A DNA stretch of 64,000 nucleotides from Flaccisagitta enflata (GCA_965153355.1 OZ231128.1:30008001-30072000), one strand, 5' to 3'. Shown: positions 35,601 through 59,046, counted from the stretch's first letter. The notes: generated by a model from the sequence alone, not told the origin. Numbers and translations are program-made.

Positions 35601-36691
35601 CCATTGGTAAAGTACTTGGTTTTGAAACAGCTGGTGGTAAAGCTAAGACAATTCTTGTACACTTTAAAGATGAAAAAGTTGGTAAAGAAATGCGAAAGAA
35701 AAACTCTCAACAACTTCAAAGAAGATTCCCAGATACGCCTGTGACTCCTATTGCAAAAATTGAGTTTTCCTTTAACCAATCCAAGAATCCAACCTCCCAG
35801 AACGATTTCATGCGTGCTACTCAGTTTCCTCTTAAGGTTGCTTTTGCATGCACCGCGCATAAAATGCAGGGAAGCACTGTTCTTAAGCCTGATCCTCTTG
35901 TGATCGATCTTCAATCTGTCAGAGAAGCTGCACAAGCCTATGTGATGATGAGTCGAGTGCAAGCATTGAATCAGCTCTATATCCTTGACAAGTTTCCAAA
36001 TGACAAGATCTATCCCTCTGCACTTGCAATGGAGGAATTAGACAGACTCAAAGGAATAAAGAAGAATGAAGTACAAATGAAAAGACAAAAGAATACTCTG
36101 GTGGTCACTCTAAACATCCGTTCTCTCCAGCATAACCATACCCATCTGCTAAAAGATGCTCAGTTTCAAGCGGATGTTATTGCTTTGCAGGAGACATGGT
36201 GCAGCAAAGAACATGATAATCTTCAACTTTCCCTACCTGGGTATCAGATGCATCTTGTCAGTGAAGGAAAAGGAAAAGGGATCGCAACATACTTCAAGTC
36301 CATGTTCAAAATTACCGGCGCTATCAACAGAAATCTTTATCAGCTGTCCAAAGTATCCTGTGAAGAATATGATGTCATCAATATTTACTGCTCACGAGGG
36401 GCCAACAAAGCAGAATTCCTCAGTGACCTTGGAAGTTTGGCGCGAGGAGCAAGACCTTGCTTCATCCTTGGAGATTTCAACATCAACTACTTCAATGACC
36501 CAAAAGACATGATCATCCGTAAAATCACATCATGCGGCTTTAATCAATTGGTGGAGGTTCCAACACATAAAGAAGGGGGATTGCTTGATCATGTTTACAC
36601 AAAGAAGCTCCCATGGAAGGTTGAAATAGATATCAATCATCCTTACTATTCAGACCACGCTGCAATATCTATTGTAAAATGGAGTAATTGA
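29651..36691 (+). CDS. Helentron Rep/helicase/endonuclease polyprotein with USP C-terminal half
   Basis: A 2,346-residue open frame. Residues ~1-135: USP His-box region (GHNRAYLKSGGKWYLCEDD, YGILLKK). ~255-410: 23-residue charged repeats. ~440-520: cysteine motifs (CICCHRKL, CYTCKTYL) seen in animal Helitron proteins. ~750-1320: Helitron-like Rep with the HUH motif PHAHGTLWM (His1001, His1003) and the two-tyrosine motif YISDYYSK (Tyr1300, Tyr1304). ~1640-2140: PIF1-type SF1 helicase with GGAGAGKS (1689-1696), IIDEYSM (~1774), GDILQLKP, YNHRQ and AHKMQGST. ~2155-2346: AP-like endonuclease with LNIRSL, QETW (2180), GDFN (2274), LLDHVY and SDH. All catalytic motifs appear intact. Role: nicking, strand transfer and unwinding during rolling-circle transposition. 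The nominal start is not a Met codon, because the frame continues from the upstream USP half. Confidence 0.92.
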   Translation: MASIQTDGRRCSFCLDSSSESPTLQYMEKFCLINFPEYLIIQLLRMNCINARTVKNMTSVMVPPEVLVDKVRYEVIGQITHMGTAEAGHNRAYLKSGGKWYLCEDDKIPKEKTPIDSSSEQSYGILLKKCQIQQLQAFTTESQTFAKPSNHNVPKNFPTTSNNKRPYSSNESLSSQDTENDEKCKPQIQCKGCKKPFTLLFSHLKRSRNCQDHYDMEKMEHENELEKKEKSKLRQQKCRSYRMEKDLSGYRDERKLEKQKERQKEMDEDKRTYDNKRKTEKQNERKKEMDEDKQAYDEKRKNERRNERQKEMDEDKEAYDEKRKNERRKERQKEMDEDKEAYDEKRKNEKQNERQKEMDEDKEAYDEKRKNERRKERQKEMDEDKEAYDEKRKNEKRNERTKEMAENVEKYRLKLKISKQKSRLNSSDSAFKRKKGFYASIRKGRVYFCICCHRKLYENQVIELDDEWQDCYEKQYPESFAKFIGPIPRRNIFLPCLKGMDPEQLSSNHVCYTCKTYLERNAMPPMSNQNNLQLIDRKNHPELNLSELEQQLIALNLIFQKIVLLPKTRMSAMKDKTVSVPVSTADVAETITKLPRTPTDASLTVVQLKRRLNYPGVHKQQLINMSNVMQALRTFIELKNPYYQNILEDKQFKERCQKTDPEGFRILFPEEDINLSDFEINSQSCNDKEVNEMEFDKSSQNAVQPDESSKNQDCEEEENEYLEKDVIAKSQFNYNRSTCFGENHPEIAIEENVNDVTQVAPGQGKIPQSILQEENIDVKSFPCLFPNGRNGKDEDRKVKLGEQEYWCQRILNVDDRFGNCPAFTFMAAAHTEQKQIHRNINLSFQRGLEKMRPDGTCIYTLDDPYMVLDQIKNTPRYWKKARQELYAKLENLGPFTFFFTLSCADIRWPENFTSLLEGHKIEFECLNGREQFYIDGEKLDDYLKAYPSKHEFIKNNLLNATLNFQQRLKMFLKHIVLSSGSPLTLEYFNYRIEFQLRGAPHAHGTLWMDWKKFTALPRDDVSRIVEALNFIKSEEKLDISHKQSLVKFADLFVSVTLKDPSTYDIVKEVNVHYHTARACKKYGTTCRFKFPRFPTYKTIISAPLRIQFPDETKRKKMMSRYTLFLEGVMEILENEDTMRGISSYCNDDIEGIFAERYLKFRFQELIDEGKYNKEKKVKIPDDMLYFVQNIVDEAGYTSIKALEAKLISLDYQNERLTELIKKRIEKLLEHVDPEKVDKSVESRLQEYEAALSVNKKGYSIHYRRDVDEIMVNTYNPEWIRAWNGNMDFQLCLDYFAVITYISDYYSKDDSGTMKVLQEALKSSMNEDLRSRLKKMVSVFLTHRQMGESEAYFRIIPSMHMKDSNITCVFAQTGFNPSRYLEKIEENEVSSCEKVVEVEGRQGKYQEKPSIYEKYLRRNCKLQPHLEKLSYAQFVKRYKASSKLPEDFDYAPVHVKKIYDVNGKAIYENHIVTYNYDESDDAIELPLFIVINNLKPGELPYMKRRKSQVLRYHKFNKEKQPHEYYYSELQLYHPHSNRKVGNLEKEKENFELCQQTYMKSNLWQVKEKIMEFLESVEEGLEAAKAMQDEMGDLLDPQNEQDRDECEAEGVEDHPDFIHADPSNIEKDSENTSGLFKTVTLDSDEKLMELTLKLDPDQRLVLNVSLNYARQLQIARKTPMRINPPLYIIQGGAGAGKSMLINAIGQWFERTLRQSGDDPDKPYVLITAFTGCAAANVDGMTLHSAFNFNFGNEFLSLGDKTRDEKREHLKNLKLVIIDEYSMLKADMFYQLDLRLRELKQNVDEVFGGCSMLLFGDILQLKPVMGRYIFEKPLCADYHLPYMIDSLWQKFQVLFLSYNHRQGEDGEYAEILNRIRTGQQTENDCKTLEQRVKARGDSNLPKEALYIICTNAGVNRINDYRLEDLDGQLYTFNAYVTRSGKPVKKPRLKSDMSIYNTPLQFVLNLKVGAQVILTYNVDVLDSLANGAIGKVLGFETAGGKAKTILVHFKDEKVGKEMRKKNSQQLQRRFPDTPVTPIAKIEFSFNQSKNPTSQNDFMRATQFPLKVAFACTAHKMQGSTVLKPDPLVIDLQSVREAAQAYVMMSRVQALNQLYILDKFPNDKIYPSALAMEELDRLKGIKKNEVQMKRQKNTLVVTLNIRSLQHNHTHLLKDAQFQADVIALQETWCSKEHDNLQLSLPGYQMHLVSEGKGKGIATYFKSMFKITGAINRNLYQLSKVSCEEYDVINIYCSRGANKAEFLSDLGSLARGARPCFILGDFNINYFNDPKDMIIRKITSCGFNQLVEVPTHKEGGLLDHVYTKKLPWKVEIDINHPYYSDHAAISIVKWSN
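30418..30860 (+). repeat. 69-bp coding tandem repeat in Helentron protein
   Basis: About six copies of a 23-residue unit (core KRKNERRKERQKEMDEDK then EAYDE) make a highly charged helical segment. Copies alternate between RRKERQKE and KQNERQKE variants. Confidence 0.9.
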
Positions 36692-37032
36692 TGTTTTTCC
36701 GATGAATTATTTTCATGCTTATCAAAGAAAGCACAATGTAAATTGTTAGTCTGCCTCTACTTTGTAACATAGTTATTTTTGTTTTTCGTATTTCATTATC
36801 ATTTTTTGTCATTCATTTTTCTTTTTTTTTTGTGTGTTTTGTGTTTCCTCTTTGTTTATTTTCATCTTTACATTCATCTTCATATCATTCTTTCATTTTT
36901 CAATATATGAGTTATGTTCATTGAAAACTTTACGTTTATTTTTTTGCAAAGTAACTTAACCAGTTCATCATGTAGAATCAAGTATCATTACTATTACATT
37001 CAATTTGCTCAACATAGACCCAGAAGTGTTTC
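36692..37032 (+). other. Helentron 3' non-coding, T-rich
   Basis: Downstream of the TGA the sequence is T-rich with no further frame of normal composition. It leads into the 21-bp repeat and the 3' terminus. Confidence 0.5.
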
Positions 37033-37200
37033 ACATAGGGCTCATAGAGCTTCTTTTGGGACTAATACAGCTTCAAATAGGGCTCATAGAGCTCCAAATG
37101 GGGTTCATAGAGCTCCAAAAGGGCTCATAGAGCTTGAAATAGGGCTGATAGAACTTAAAATAGGGCTAACAGAGCTTCAAATGGGGCTCATAGAGCTAGT
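37033..37200 (+). repeat. 21-bp minisatellite near Helentron 3' end
   Basis: About eight imperfect copies of a unit like AGGGCTCATAGAGCTTCAAAT. Several short elements of the family also have private minisatellites between their ends. Confidence 0.85.
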
Positions 37201-37201
37201 T

Positions 37202-37258
37202 GAGCTAAAAAGTATCAATGCCAGGCGCACCGTCTTGGCCCGTGTATCCGGCCTTGTT
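37202..37258 (+). repeat. Helentron 3' terminus
   Basis: Subterminal GGCGCACC (37224-37231), then GTCTT, GGCC-cgtgtatcc-GGCC and TTGTT. The reverse complement is the AACAAGGCCGGATACAC start seen in many short elements. Confidence 0.8.
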
Positions 37259-37372
37259 AACTGTTAGTGTTTTTTTTTTTCAGTCGAAATCAATTGCGTC
37301 AGAGCCGAAATTGTGACAATATGATCAGAAAGAAACCACGAAGAGAGGGAGAGAGTGATCACAAAAAAAACA

Positions 37373-38312
<940 letters not shown>

Positions 38313-38652
38313 TAGGACACAGGGGTGAATTTCCAGACATCCTGGGGGGATATAAGTCAGGCCTAAATAGACTGATTAAGGTTATAGAAGGTGGATTTGA
38401 GGTCTAGATGGTCAATTTGAAGTCTGGAGGGCAGATTTGATGCCTGTAGAGCAGATTTGAGGTCTGGGGGGCAGGCTAGAGGCCTTGAGGGCAGATTTGA
38501 GGCCTAGGAGGGCTATTTTGAGGGCATGGAGGGTCAAAACCAGGCCTGAGAGTACTAACTTGAGGCCCTGATGGCCAATGGGGTGGGGGGGATGGACGGA
38601 CGGACGGACAGAAGGACAGACGTCTGGAAATTTGCCCCTGTGTCCTACAGGT
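38313..38652 (-). mobile_element. Element with GTAGGACACAGGGG inverted ends and GGAC block
   Basis: GTAGGACACAGGGGTGAATTTCCAGAC at 38316-38342 is mirrored by GTCTGGAAATTTGCCCCTGTGTCCTAC ending ~38649. Between them are ~20-bp GGAGGGCAGATTTGAGGTCT repeats and GGACGGACGGACGGACAG. The design (minisatellite core, GGAC block, inverted ends) resembles the Helentron-like elements but the termini differ. Confidence 0.6.
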
Positions 38653-38696
38653 GATCGGGCCTTACGGGCCGCTACCCAAAAAAGGAAACAAGAGTC

Positions 38697-39058
38697 TACA
38701 CATGGACGCAAAATACAGCGTGATGAGGCGCCAAAAGTTTTAGCACCCCCCACTACAGCCAATTTGGCTGAATGAAATTTCCTTTTGAAAGTTGTTTTGA
38801 GTCACTAAGGGGAATATGAGTGGCGTCATTAGAGGGAATTTTGAGATTGTACCTAGAACCTTGAAATTTATCACTTTTTACTCTATTTTCTGTACCTTTC
38901 CAAGAGTGTATATTTTATAAGTAAGAGTGATGAATTTCAAGGTTATAGTTATAATCTCAAAAATCGCTCTGATGACGCCATTTGTATTCCCGTAAGTTAC
39001 TCAAAATGACTCTCCATAAGAATTTTCAAGCAGCAAATATGGCTGTAGTGGGGGTGCT

Positions 39059-39092
<34 letters not shown>

Positions 39093-39133
39093 GCTTTTGG
39101 CGCCTCATCACGCTGTATTTTACGTCCCTGTGT
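38697..39133. mobile_element. Fold-back (long inverted repeat) element
   Basis: 38697-38893 (ACACATGGACGCAAAATACAGCG.., ..CCTTGAAATTTATCAC) is the reverse complement, with ~15-20% mismatch by eye, of 38925-39133 (GTGATGAATTTCAAGG.., ..CGCTGTATTTTACGTCCCTGTGT). The arms are ~200 bp with a ~30-bp spacer. A 32-base poly-T run (39061-39092) interrupts the right arm. There is no coding capacity. Confidence 0.85.
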
Positions 39134-39861
39134 ATATCGTTGAATTTTTGCCTAAGAACGTAATTGTATGACAATGTCTAATGTCCCTGTCCAGTTCTCA
39201 TGCATGCGCTGTTGCCGTAGCAGTGCAGTTGCCGGACTGGGATCGGACAATATTTCCCTCAAGAGAGGTCTTTTGTCCAAAAATTAGGATGAAGGCCTTT
39301 TATGTCGATGCTGTCACGGAGTCTAAAGGAATTGAAAAACAAGAGTTGATGAGAAAAAAAAGAACAACAAGAAGTGCGTGACAAGACTGGAATCATCGAC
39401 CCTGTGGTTGTCAGGGTGACGCCGCGTACACAAAATCTGTTCTCGTGGAAGAGTGGGGCATCAGAAACGAAACTAGAAATTGAGAGGCTGCCAGCCATGG
39501 ACCCGTTCGGAAAGGATCGTACTATTATGTATGAGCGACGCATTGAGGGATGAATTTGAAGGAGAATTCAAAAAAAAACTTTACTTCAGTTTGTAAAATG
39601 ATCATAAGCATGACATAAGCATCTGCATCCCGCCGCCAGCCTATTCAAAAATTCATAATCGCAACGCATCGCATCAAAAGAATAGAAAACAACTAAAAAA
39701 CAAACAACCATAAAAGAAACAAACAAAAACACAAACCATTTTCTTCTTTCAATCATCCCTCAACTACGTGTCCAATCATAACCATCCCATCTAAGAGAGA
39801 ACAAAAATACACAAACACGCTTTTGTACCGTGTCATTGAGACTTTTTTTAAAACCTGAAAA
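39134..39861 (+). other. Region upstream of SPEF2 ATG
   Basis: This holds the probable 5' UTR and promoter of SPEF2. No TATA box is convincing. The stretch 39181-39550 has a non-repetitive composition but no frame I recognise. Confidence 0.4.
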
Positions 39862-53465
<13,604 letters not shown>

Positions 53466-53565
53466 GTAACCTCGACTTGTTCGATATGTATAGGCAACAG
53501 ATGAAGCGACTGAAATTCGTCTTGTGTAATGAAAGCGAAAAAAAAGAGGGCTTCATGACAATGCA

Positions 53566-53622
53566 TTTATTGAATATTGATAAAATCGTGTGCCAAGAGG
53601 TTCATTCTACGTCTTCAATAAA
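53566..53622. terminator. Convergent poly(A) signal candidates
   Basis: AATAAA on the plus strand at 53617-53622, and TTTATT (AATAAA on the minus strand) at 53566-53571. If both are used, SPEF2 intron-retained transcripts and the MYND gene transcripts would overlap tail to tail. Confidence 0.4.
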
Positions 53623-53939
53623 AACAAAGACACAGCTGTCCACAGGAGTAAAAAGTTGAAGAGCGATTTAGTTATCCTTACAGGTTGAGATGCACTCTAA
53701 CATGGAAAAACAAATAACGCCAAAAAAAAAATGGACAGCTTCACATGAAGACCATTAATGGTGACAAAACTTGAGTGTTTTACAAGCAAACGTTGGGATT
53801 TTCTCACATGCCCAAATATTCAGACCCCCCAAAAAAAACAAATTAGCATTTTAGAAGCTCACATTTGTACAATATTTAAATTATGTGGTTTTTAACTCTC
53901 GGAAACCATTCTTACGCGTATCCAGATGGGGATTTTTGT

Positions 53940-55850
53940 TCAATCAGATTCAGAACCAATATCATCGCATGTGCATGTGCATTTGCACTTGCAGCGACCG
54001 AGCGCGCAGGGTCCGTGAAGCCTCTGGTACAACCCATATTGATTGATTAACCATAACTTTTCTCTGAGCTCGGGTGGATATCCGGGTGGAACCTTGAAGT
54101 GAAGAGGCGGAGTCGGTGAGAATGGACTTGAGCATGAAGCAGAAGCAGAAGCGGAAGAAGCAGATGCTGAAGCAGAAGCTGAAGCAGAAGCGGAGGCAGC
54201 TGAAGCGGAAGCGGAAGCAGCTGAAGCAGCTGAAGCGGAATCGGTATAAGTGGAAGAAGCAGTAGCCAAAGCCGACGCCTTTTCCTTGGCTTTGAGATCT
54301 TTTTTCCTTTGCTTGAGGGCGGTCATCTTCTCCCGATGAAATCTTTGATGCCTTTGAGTCCAATCCTCTCTTTGGCAATCCACCGAGCAATAATACCGAA
54401 CGGGAAAGTAATCGTCGTATTTCTTGATCATATCTCGGCACGCGCTGCATTTCTTGAAGGCTTTGGGATGCGGTTCAGGGGCGCCGCAGTTGTCGCAAAC
54501 GCAGATGAAACTCGTCAGGTTGTTGGTGACCAGTAAGTTGTCGGAGGCAACTGGCAGGCTTTCGTCGTTCTGGTCAATCACCGAGGCATTAGTCGGAAAG
54601 CTGAAATCGCGTTGATCAGTATCTTGCTTGTGGATCGAAGATGAGGAGGGGGCTGAGGATGCAACTGCGTATTCGATATCCGCACCCACCGCTGGAGTCG
54701 TCAGCGATTCGCCCGAAGCAGACGGCAATTTGAAGGCGTCCTTGCCTGGTTCAATCTTCTCTTTCCCGCCAGAGTGGCTCATTTCCGGTGAATCACCGCC
54801 GATTTTTGCCTTTAAGTCGTCCCCTTCGTCGTTTGACACATTCTCAGAGAAATCGGCGTCTTCAGGGACCTCTTTCTCCTCTCCGTCGTTTTGCCTGCCG
54901 TCAACGACATTATTTTCACTCTCAGCAATGTTTATTTCGCCAATCTCGTCCTTGACGCTGGCGCTGTTTTCCATCTTGTCAAGAACGACGTTGATATCAC
55001 CCTCGCCAGCAACGGATCTTTGGCTATTCGTATCACCAACACCTTTTCCACTCAAGCCGCTTTCCTTGTTCCCACCACCATTACCGTCGTCCACATCACA
55101 ACCAGCCCCTCTATTTGTGCCTTCAGCGCTGTTGTTGCTCACGACGTTTTTGTCATCTCTGCCACCAAAGGCGGCTCCAACATCTCCCTCACCGCTTTTG
55201 AGGTTGTTGCTGTTGTTGTTTTTACCGTCGCTTCCGCAGCAGTTGTTCATGCACCTGTGGCAGTTGTTATTATTGTCGTCGCCGTTCTTTAGATTGGCGG
55301 CGAAGTCTACGCCAAACTTGAGATCGACCCTTTTTTCGGTGAGGATGTCCCACGGCGAAATCATGTTCCTTTTTCTTCCACTTCCGCCGTCAGCGCCTTC
55401 GTTGCCAATGTCGAGCGGCTCCAACCGAAAGTACGCTTCGACGCAAGACTCGAGATCTTTGCCAAAGCCTCGACGGTATTCCTTTTGTATAAGACGCACG
55501 ATGACGGGGATGTTGATGGCGCTAAATTCGGGATATTTCACCTGAAACGTCTGTTGAAGCTCTTCGCTGTAATCGCGCCAAAAGTCCTTCATCGATGGGA
55601 GCAGCGTGATCAAGTTGTCGATCCACTGCAAGACTTCGCTAGCGATGCAGGGGCCTTCGAACGCCTGCAGGAACTCGAGGACTTGGCGGACTTGTTGTTC
55701 ATTCAACTTGTTCCTCACGCGCCACACGGACCGGAAGAACAGCGTCATGAAGGCGCGATCCATGTTCAACGTCAGATCCACGATTTCTTGGTCGACTTTG
55801 GTAACGGTCCAACATTCACTGTTTCGTGGGGGTGGATAGGAATAAAAATG
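53940..55850 (-). CDS. MYND zinc-finger protein, terminal exon
   Basis: The frame opens after aattttacag at 55850 (HFYSYPPPRNSECW..) and ends at TGA 53940, ~636 residues. It begins with a helical domain (WRVRNKLNEQQVRQVLEFLQ; IPVIVRLIQKEYRRGFGKDL), then a Gly/Asn/Asp/Ser-rich disordered middle. Next comes a MYND finger CDNCGAPEP.. ..KKCSACRD.. ..VRYYCSVDCQREDW.. ..HQRFH, with C-x2-C, C-x2-C, C-x3-C and paired terminal His residues. A Ser/Ala repeat (54125-54245) and a CKCKCTCTC tail follow. MYND fingers bind proline-rich peptides in co-repressor and methyltransferase partners. I do not recognise the orthologue; upstream exons were not found. Confidence 0.82.
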   Translation of the reverse strand, partial: HFYSYPPPRNSECWTVTKVDQEIVDLTLNMDRAFMTLFFRSVWRVRNKLNEQQVRQVLEFLQAFEGPCIASEVLQWIDNLITLLPSMKDFWRDYSEELQQTFQVKYPEFSAINIPVIVRLIQKEYRRGFGKDLESCVEAYFRLEPLDIGNEGADGGSGRKRNMISPWDILTEKRVDLKFGVDFAANLKNGDDNNNNCHRCMNNCCGSDGKNNNSNNLKSGEGDVGAAFGGRDDKNVVSNNSAEGTNRGAGCDVDDGNGGGNKESGLSGKGVGDTNSQRSVAGEGDINVVLDKMENSASVKDEIGEINIAESENNVVDGRQNDGEEKEVPEDADFSENVSNDEGDDLKAKIGGDSPEMSHSGGKEKIEPGKDAFKLPSASGESLTTPAVGADIEYAVASSAPSSSSIHKQDTDQRDFSFPTNASVIDQNDESLPVASDNLLVTNNLTSFICVCDNCGAPEPHPKAFKKCSACRDMIKKYDDYFPVRYYCSVDCQREDWTQRHQRFHREKMTALKQRKKDLKAKEKASALATASSTYTDSASAASAASASASAASASASASASASASSASASASCSSPFSPTPPLHFKVPPGYPPELREKLWLINQYGLYQRLHGPCALGRCKCKCTCTCDDIGSESD

Positions 55851-56029
55851 CTGTAAAATTTATGCACAGGCATAAAACCGAGGAAGAAAAATACTTATCC
55901 GTTTCGCGAACTAAAAAACAAAAGCCAAAACAAAAACAAAAGTTACCGGTAAATGTAAACAGAAAATTAATCTCTGAATATGTGATATTGATTGTATTTA
56001 CAGCCTCATCGCCCCTTTCTTAACAGCGC

Positions 56030-56090
56030 CCCTTTGTAGATGCGTCACTGCATCTGTATAAGAGGGTCCGTCCGTCCGTTAAACCTCCTC
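56030..56090 (+). mobile_element. 5'-end relic of Helentron-like element (AGATGCG type)
   Basis: TTGTAGATGCGTCACTGCATCTGTATAAGAGGGTCCGTCCGTCC keeps the hairpin arms and the GTCC block. The 3' end was not found. Confidence 0.55.
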
Positions 56091-57375
56091 TAATATCACG
56101 CTGATGAGGCATCGAGTTGCCCGTCCAGGCATGTTCATGAAGACAAGAGCTCATGACAAAACTTTTTTTAAGATCAAGATTCACTCTCAATGAGTTTTTT
56201 TTTTTTTGGGGGGGGGGCAAAAACCACATCAAAATAGTACACGATCAAAAAACACGCACATATGAAATGATTGAAAAAAAAGTCGAATTACGTAATTCGA
56301 CTTTTTGAAAGATGGAGAACAAAAGTTTTCCATTTCTTATTTGGGGTAATTTTTGGAAAAAAAACGGTTTTGGGGCTGGGATGATACTTTTTTTGATATT
56401 CACAGCTAATAAAGAACTATTTTTTTTCACATTGCGCCAACCAGAGGGCTTTACGATGATTATTTTTCAAGTTACAATTTTTTGAATTTTTTTTATATTT
56501 TTGCATTTTTCAAATTTTTTTAAAAAGATTGATATTTTTAATTTTGGGGCCCTATGTAACAAGAAAAAAAAGTCAACATATTACACACATTGACTGACCT
56601 TTATCACGCTAACTTGTAACTTGCATAAAACTGCTTGAATAAGAGAGGGGTGTATCTCCCCACAGCTAAAGCGCCCAATAGCTAAAATTTTTTCCTTACA
56701 GATTGGCCCCAGAGCTAAAATATTTTTTTAGCTTTGCAGCCAATTTTGAAAGATTTTATGTCTAAAGATATTGTCAGAAAAAGTGGTCTAACTTCTAAAA
56801 TTTTTATCAGTGATTGGCCTAAGTTCTAAAAAAAAAGAGGGAAGAGAAAGAAAGGCCTGTATATTATTGAGTTTCCCCCCCTCCCCCCATAGGAAGGGGG
56901 AAAAAATCAAAGGGTCTGGAGATGGGGAAGGAAATCAAAGGGGGAAAAAAAGAAAAAAAAGAATTTTGAGGAAAATATAACAGTACCAAATCATAAAACA
57001 ACATTTAACACGATTTAAACCTTAACTACATTGTTTTTTTGCTATATGGGGAAGAAAATCATAGACATAAAAACTACAGAACGACCGAACGTTCGGTTCG
57101 AACTGTTTTTACTGTACGGATTACTCTCCCAGCTCCGTCACTGAATCCGGAGTCGTCAGTTATCAGTAGGTCACCGAATTCAGTAGGTCAATAAACCGAA
57201 GTTTGATGTTTTGTTTACTTTTCCTATTGAACGTGCAAATTGGGACTCGGGAATTGCCCTCTAACATGAAAGATGATTCCACAACAAAACATGCATCTGC
57301 TCTTCCTTTTCCTAACGAATTTACATTACTCATACTTCCTTTACAAATGAGATCAACCCCTCCTTTCCTCATCAA
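56091..57375. other. Non-coding AT-rich spacer
   Basis: No gene is supported. It contains a short perfect hairpin (AAAAAAGTCGAATTACG / CGTAATTCGACTTTTT, ~56277-56306) and G/C homopolymer runs. Confidence 0.4.
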
Positions 57376-57502
57376 AACAAGGCCAAGTAGGCCAATAAGG
57401 TGCGACGTGTGGATTGTCGAACGAATGCGTTACAGACCAACAGACAGACCAACCGACCAACGGACAGAGCCAGTTATAGAGGTGCTTTGTCGCACCTAAA
57501 AA
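57376..57502 (-). mobile_element. 127-bp Helentron-like element, AGGTGCG subfamily
   Basis: On the minus strand it starts TTTTTAGGTGCGACAAAGCACCTCTATAACTGG, then GGTCGGTTGGTC, CGTCGCACCTTATT and TGGCCTACTTGGCC, ending CTTGTT. It is the shortest complete copy and shares the AGGTGCG arm type with the 10.3 kb autonomous element. Confidence 0.87.
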
Positions 57503-58160
57503 GGAAAGATCGCTGATCGGGACTTGATGCTTCGCTTGTAACTACTATCTAGAACATATGTATATCGACAGGCATTTTAAGCAATAACTCTGTTAAGAAT
57601 AAAAAATTTATATAAAAATCGGTGAGATTCTGAAACTATTTCGAATTTCTGACCAAATGCCGCAAACCGCATCCTTTTAGCTCAAGGCGTTTAGAATTGA
57701 CAGGCAAAACATATTGATACTTCAATCAAAAAATGGCCAAAAAAAAGCATCTAGTTTCTTTACAAGTTATTAAGTCTCCGTTCAGATAGATTGGAGGTTT
57801 TTTCCACCCTATTTTTGGTCCTAATTAAAGTGCCCAACACCTTTGCTACATTATCTCGGTTGATTTCAACCTATCTGAATCATTGGGATTGCAACTGAAG
57901 CAAAAGGGAAAACATGGCATACACTAAGAAATTTAAAAAAAAAAATTTTATGAGGGATAGTTATCATGCATATATACAAAGCATTTGTGTTAAAGTGCTT
58001 AGAAAATCCGCATACAAATAAGTGTTGAAACACAAAGACGTATTATTAAGTATTTGACATGATTTAGTGGTTTTTCTATGATTCCTATACTGTTAAATTA
58101 ACCAATCCCCATACTGTCGATATAATTATGTTCTAGATAGTAAATCCTTGTGCGTGCGCG
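57503..58160. other. Non-coding spacer
   Basis: AT-rich; no gene, RNA or element end supported. Confidence 0.4.
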
Positions 58161-58167
58161 CCTGCGC

Positions 58168-58224
<57 letters not shown>

Positions 58225-58361
58225 CGTGTGTGTTTGCGTGTGTGCATGTTTAGGGATCGTCTGATGGTTAATTTTGGCTTCGACCTTCGGGTCAGGGCAC
58301 TGCCCCAATAATCAAAATTAAAATTATTTTTCTTTTGAAAGCAAAATGCTTCATTTATGCA

Positions 58362-58452
<91 letters not shown>
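58168..58452. repeat. (TG)n and (GA)n microsatellites
   Basis: TG at ~58168-58240 with CG-containing edges; GA at 58366-58452. Confidence 0.95.
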
Positions 58453-58458
<6 letters not shown>

Positions 58459-58999
58459 CAGAGAGAGAGAGAGACAGAAACAGGGACAAAAAAAAAATAG
58501 TGGAAAAAACAATAAGAAAAAATATCTTAAAAACAGGTACAAATATAAATGATTACAAATAGAATTATAAGAAAAAATCCTAAGACTTATTTTTTCTTCA
58601 TAAGTTGATTTGAAATAAAGAAATATATATCAAAGTTTTTTTGAGAATTGATATAAGTGAACAATATTTCATTTTATCGTCTTTTACAATTGAAAAAAGG
58701 TTAATTCATATTAGTGAACAATATTTCATTATATCTTCTGTTACAATTGAAAAAAGGTAAACAAATTGACTTTTTATAAAATCTAATTTGATTTTTTTTC
58801 TTTAATACAAAATATTCTTTTTACTGAACCCATCAACCAATGAAGAAAAAAAAATTCTGAGTATTTTTTCTTATGAGTTTCATTTTTTAATCATTCATAT
58901 CCATACCTGTTTTTATGATATTTTTTTTGTTTCTTTTACTGTTTTTTTCCATATCTCTTTCTTTTTTCTTTCTTTTCTCTCTTTCTTTTTCTTCTCTCT

Positions 59000-59046
<47 letters not shown>

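Larger units (their letters stand above)
26929..37258 (+). mobile_element. Autonomous Helentron (Helitron2-type) rolling-circle transposon
   Basis: The 5' end is TTTTTAGGTGCGCCATAGCACCT, then CTCTATGAGAGG and a GTCG/GGTT/GGTC block. The 3' end is a subterminal GGCGCACC (37224-37231), then GTCTTGGCCCGTGTATCCGGCC and CTTGTT. The 5' AGGTGCGCC and 3' subterminal GGCGCACC are inverted repeats placed asymmetrically (terminal at 5', ~27 bp inside at 3'), as known for Helitron2/Helentrons. Between them lie a long 5' non-coding part, a USP-like reading frame, a 2,346-codon Rep-helicase-endonuclease frame and a 3' 21-bp tandem repeat. Pairing these two ends is an inference from the matching arm sequence; the same architecture bounds at least ten short elements in the window. 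Confidence 0.82.

Noticed and set aside
54628-55545. 305-codon plus-strand frame opposite the MYND gene
   Set aside because: Ser/Pro/Leu-rich shadow; the minus strand has the MYND cysteine pattern.
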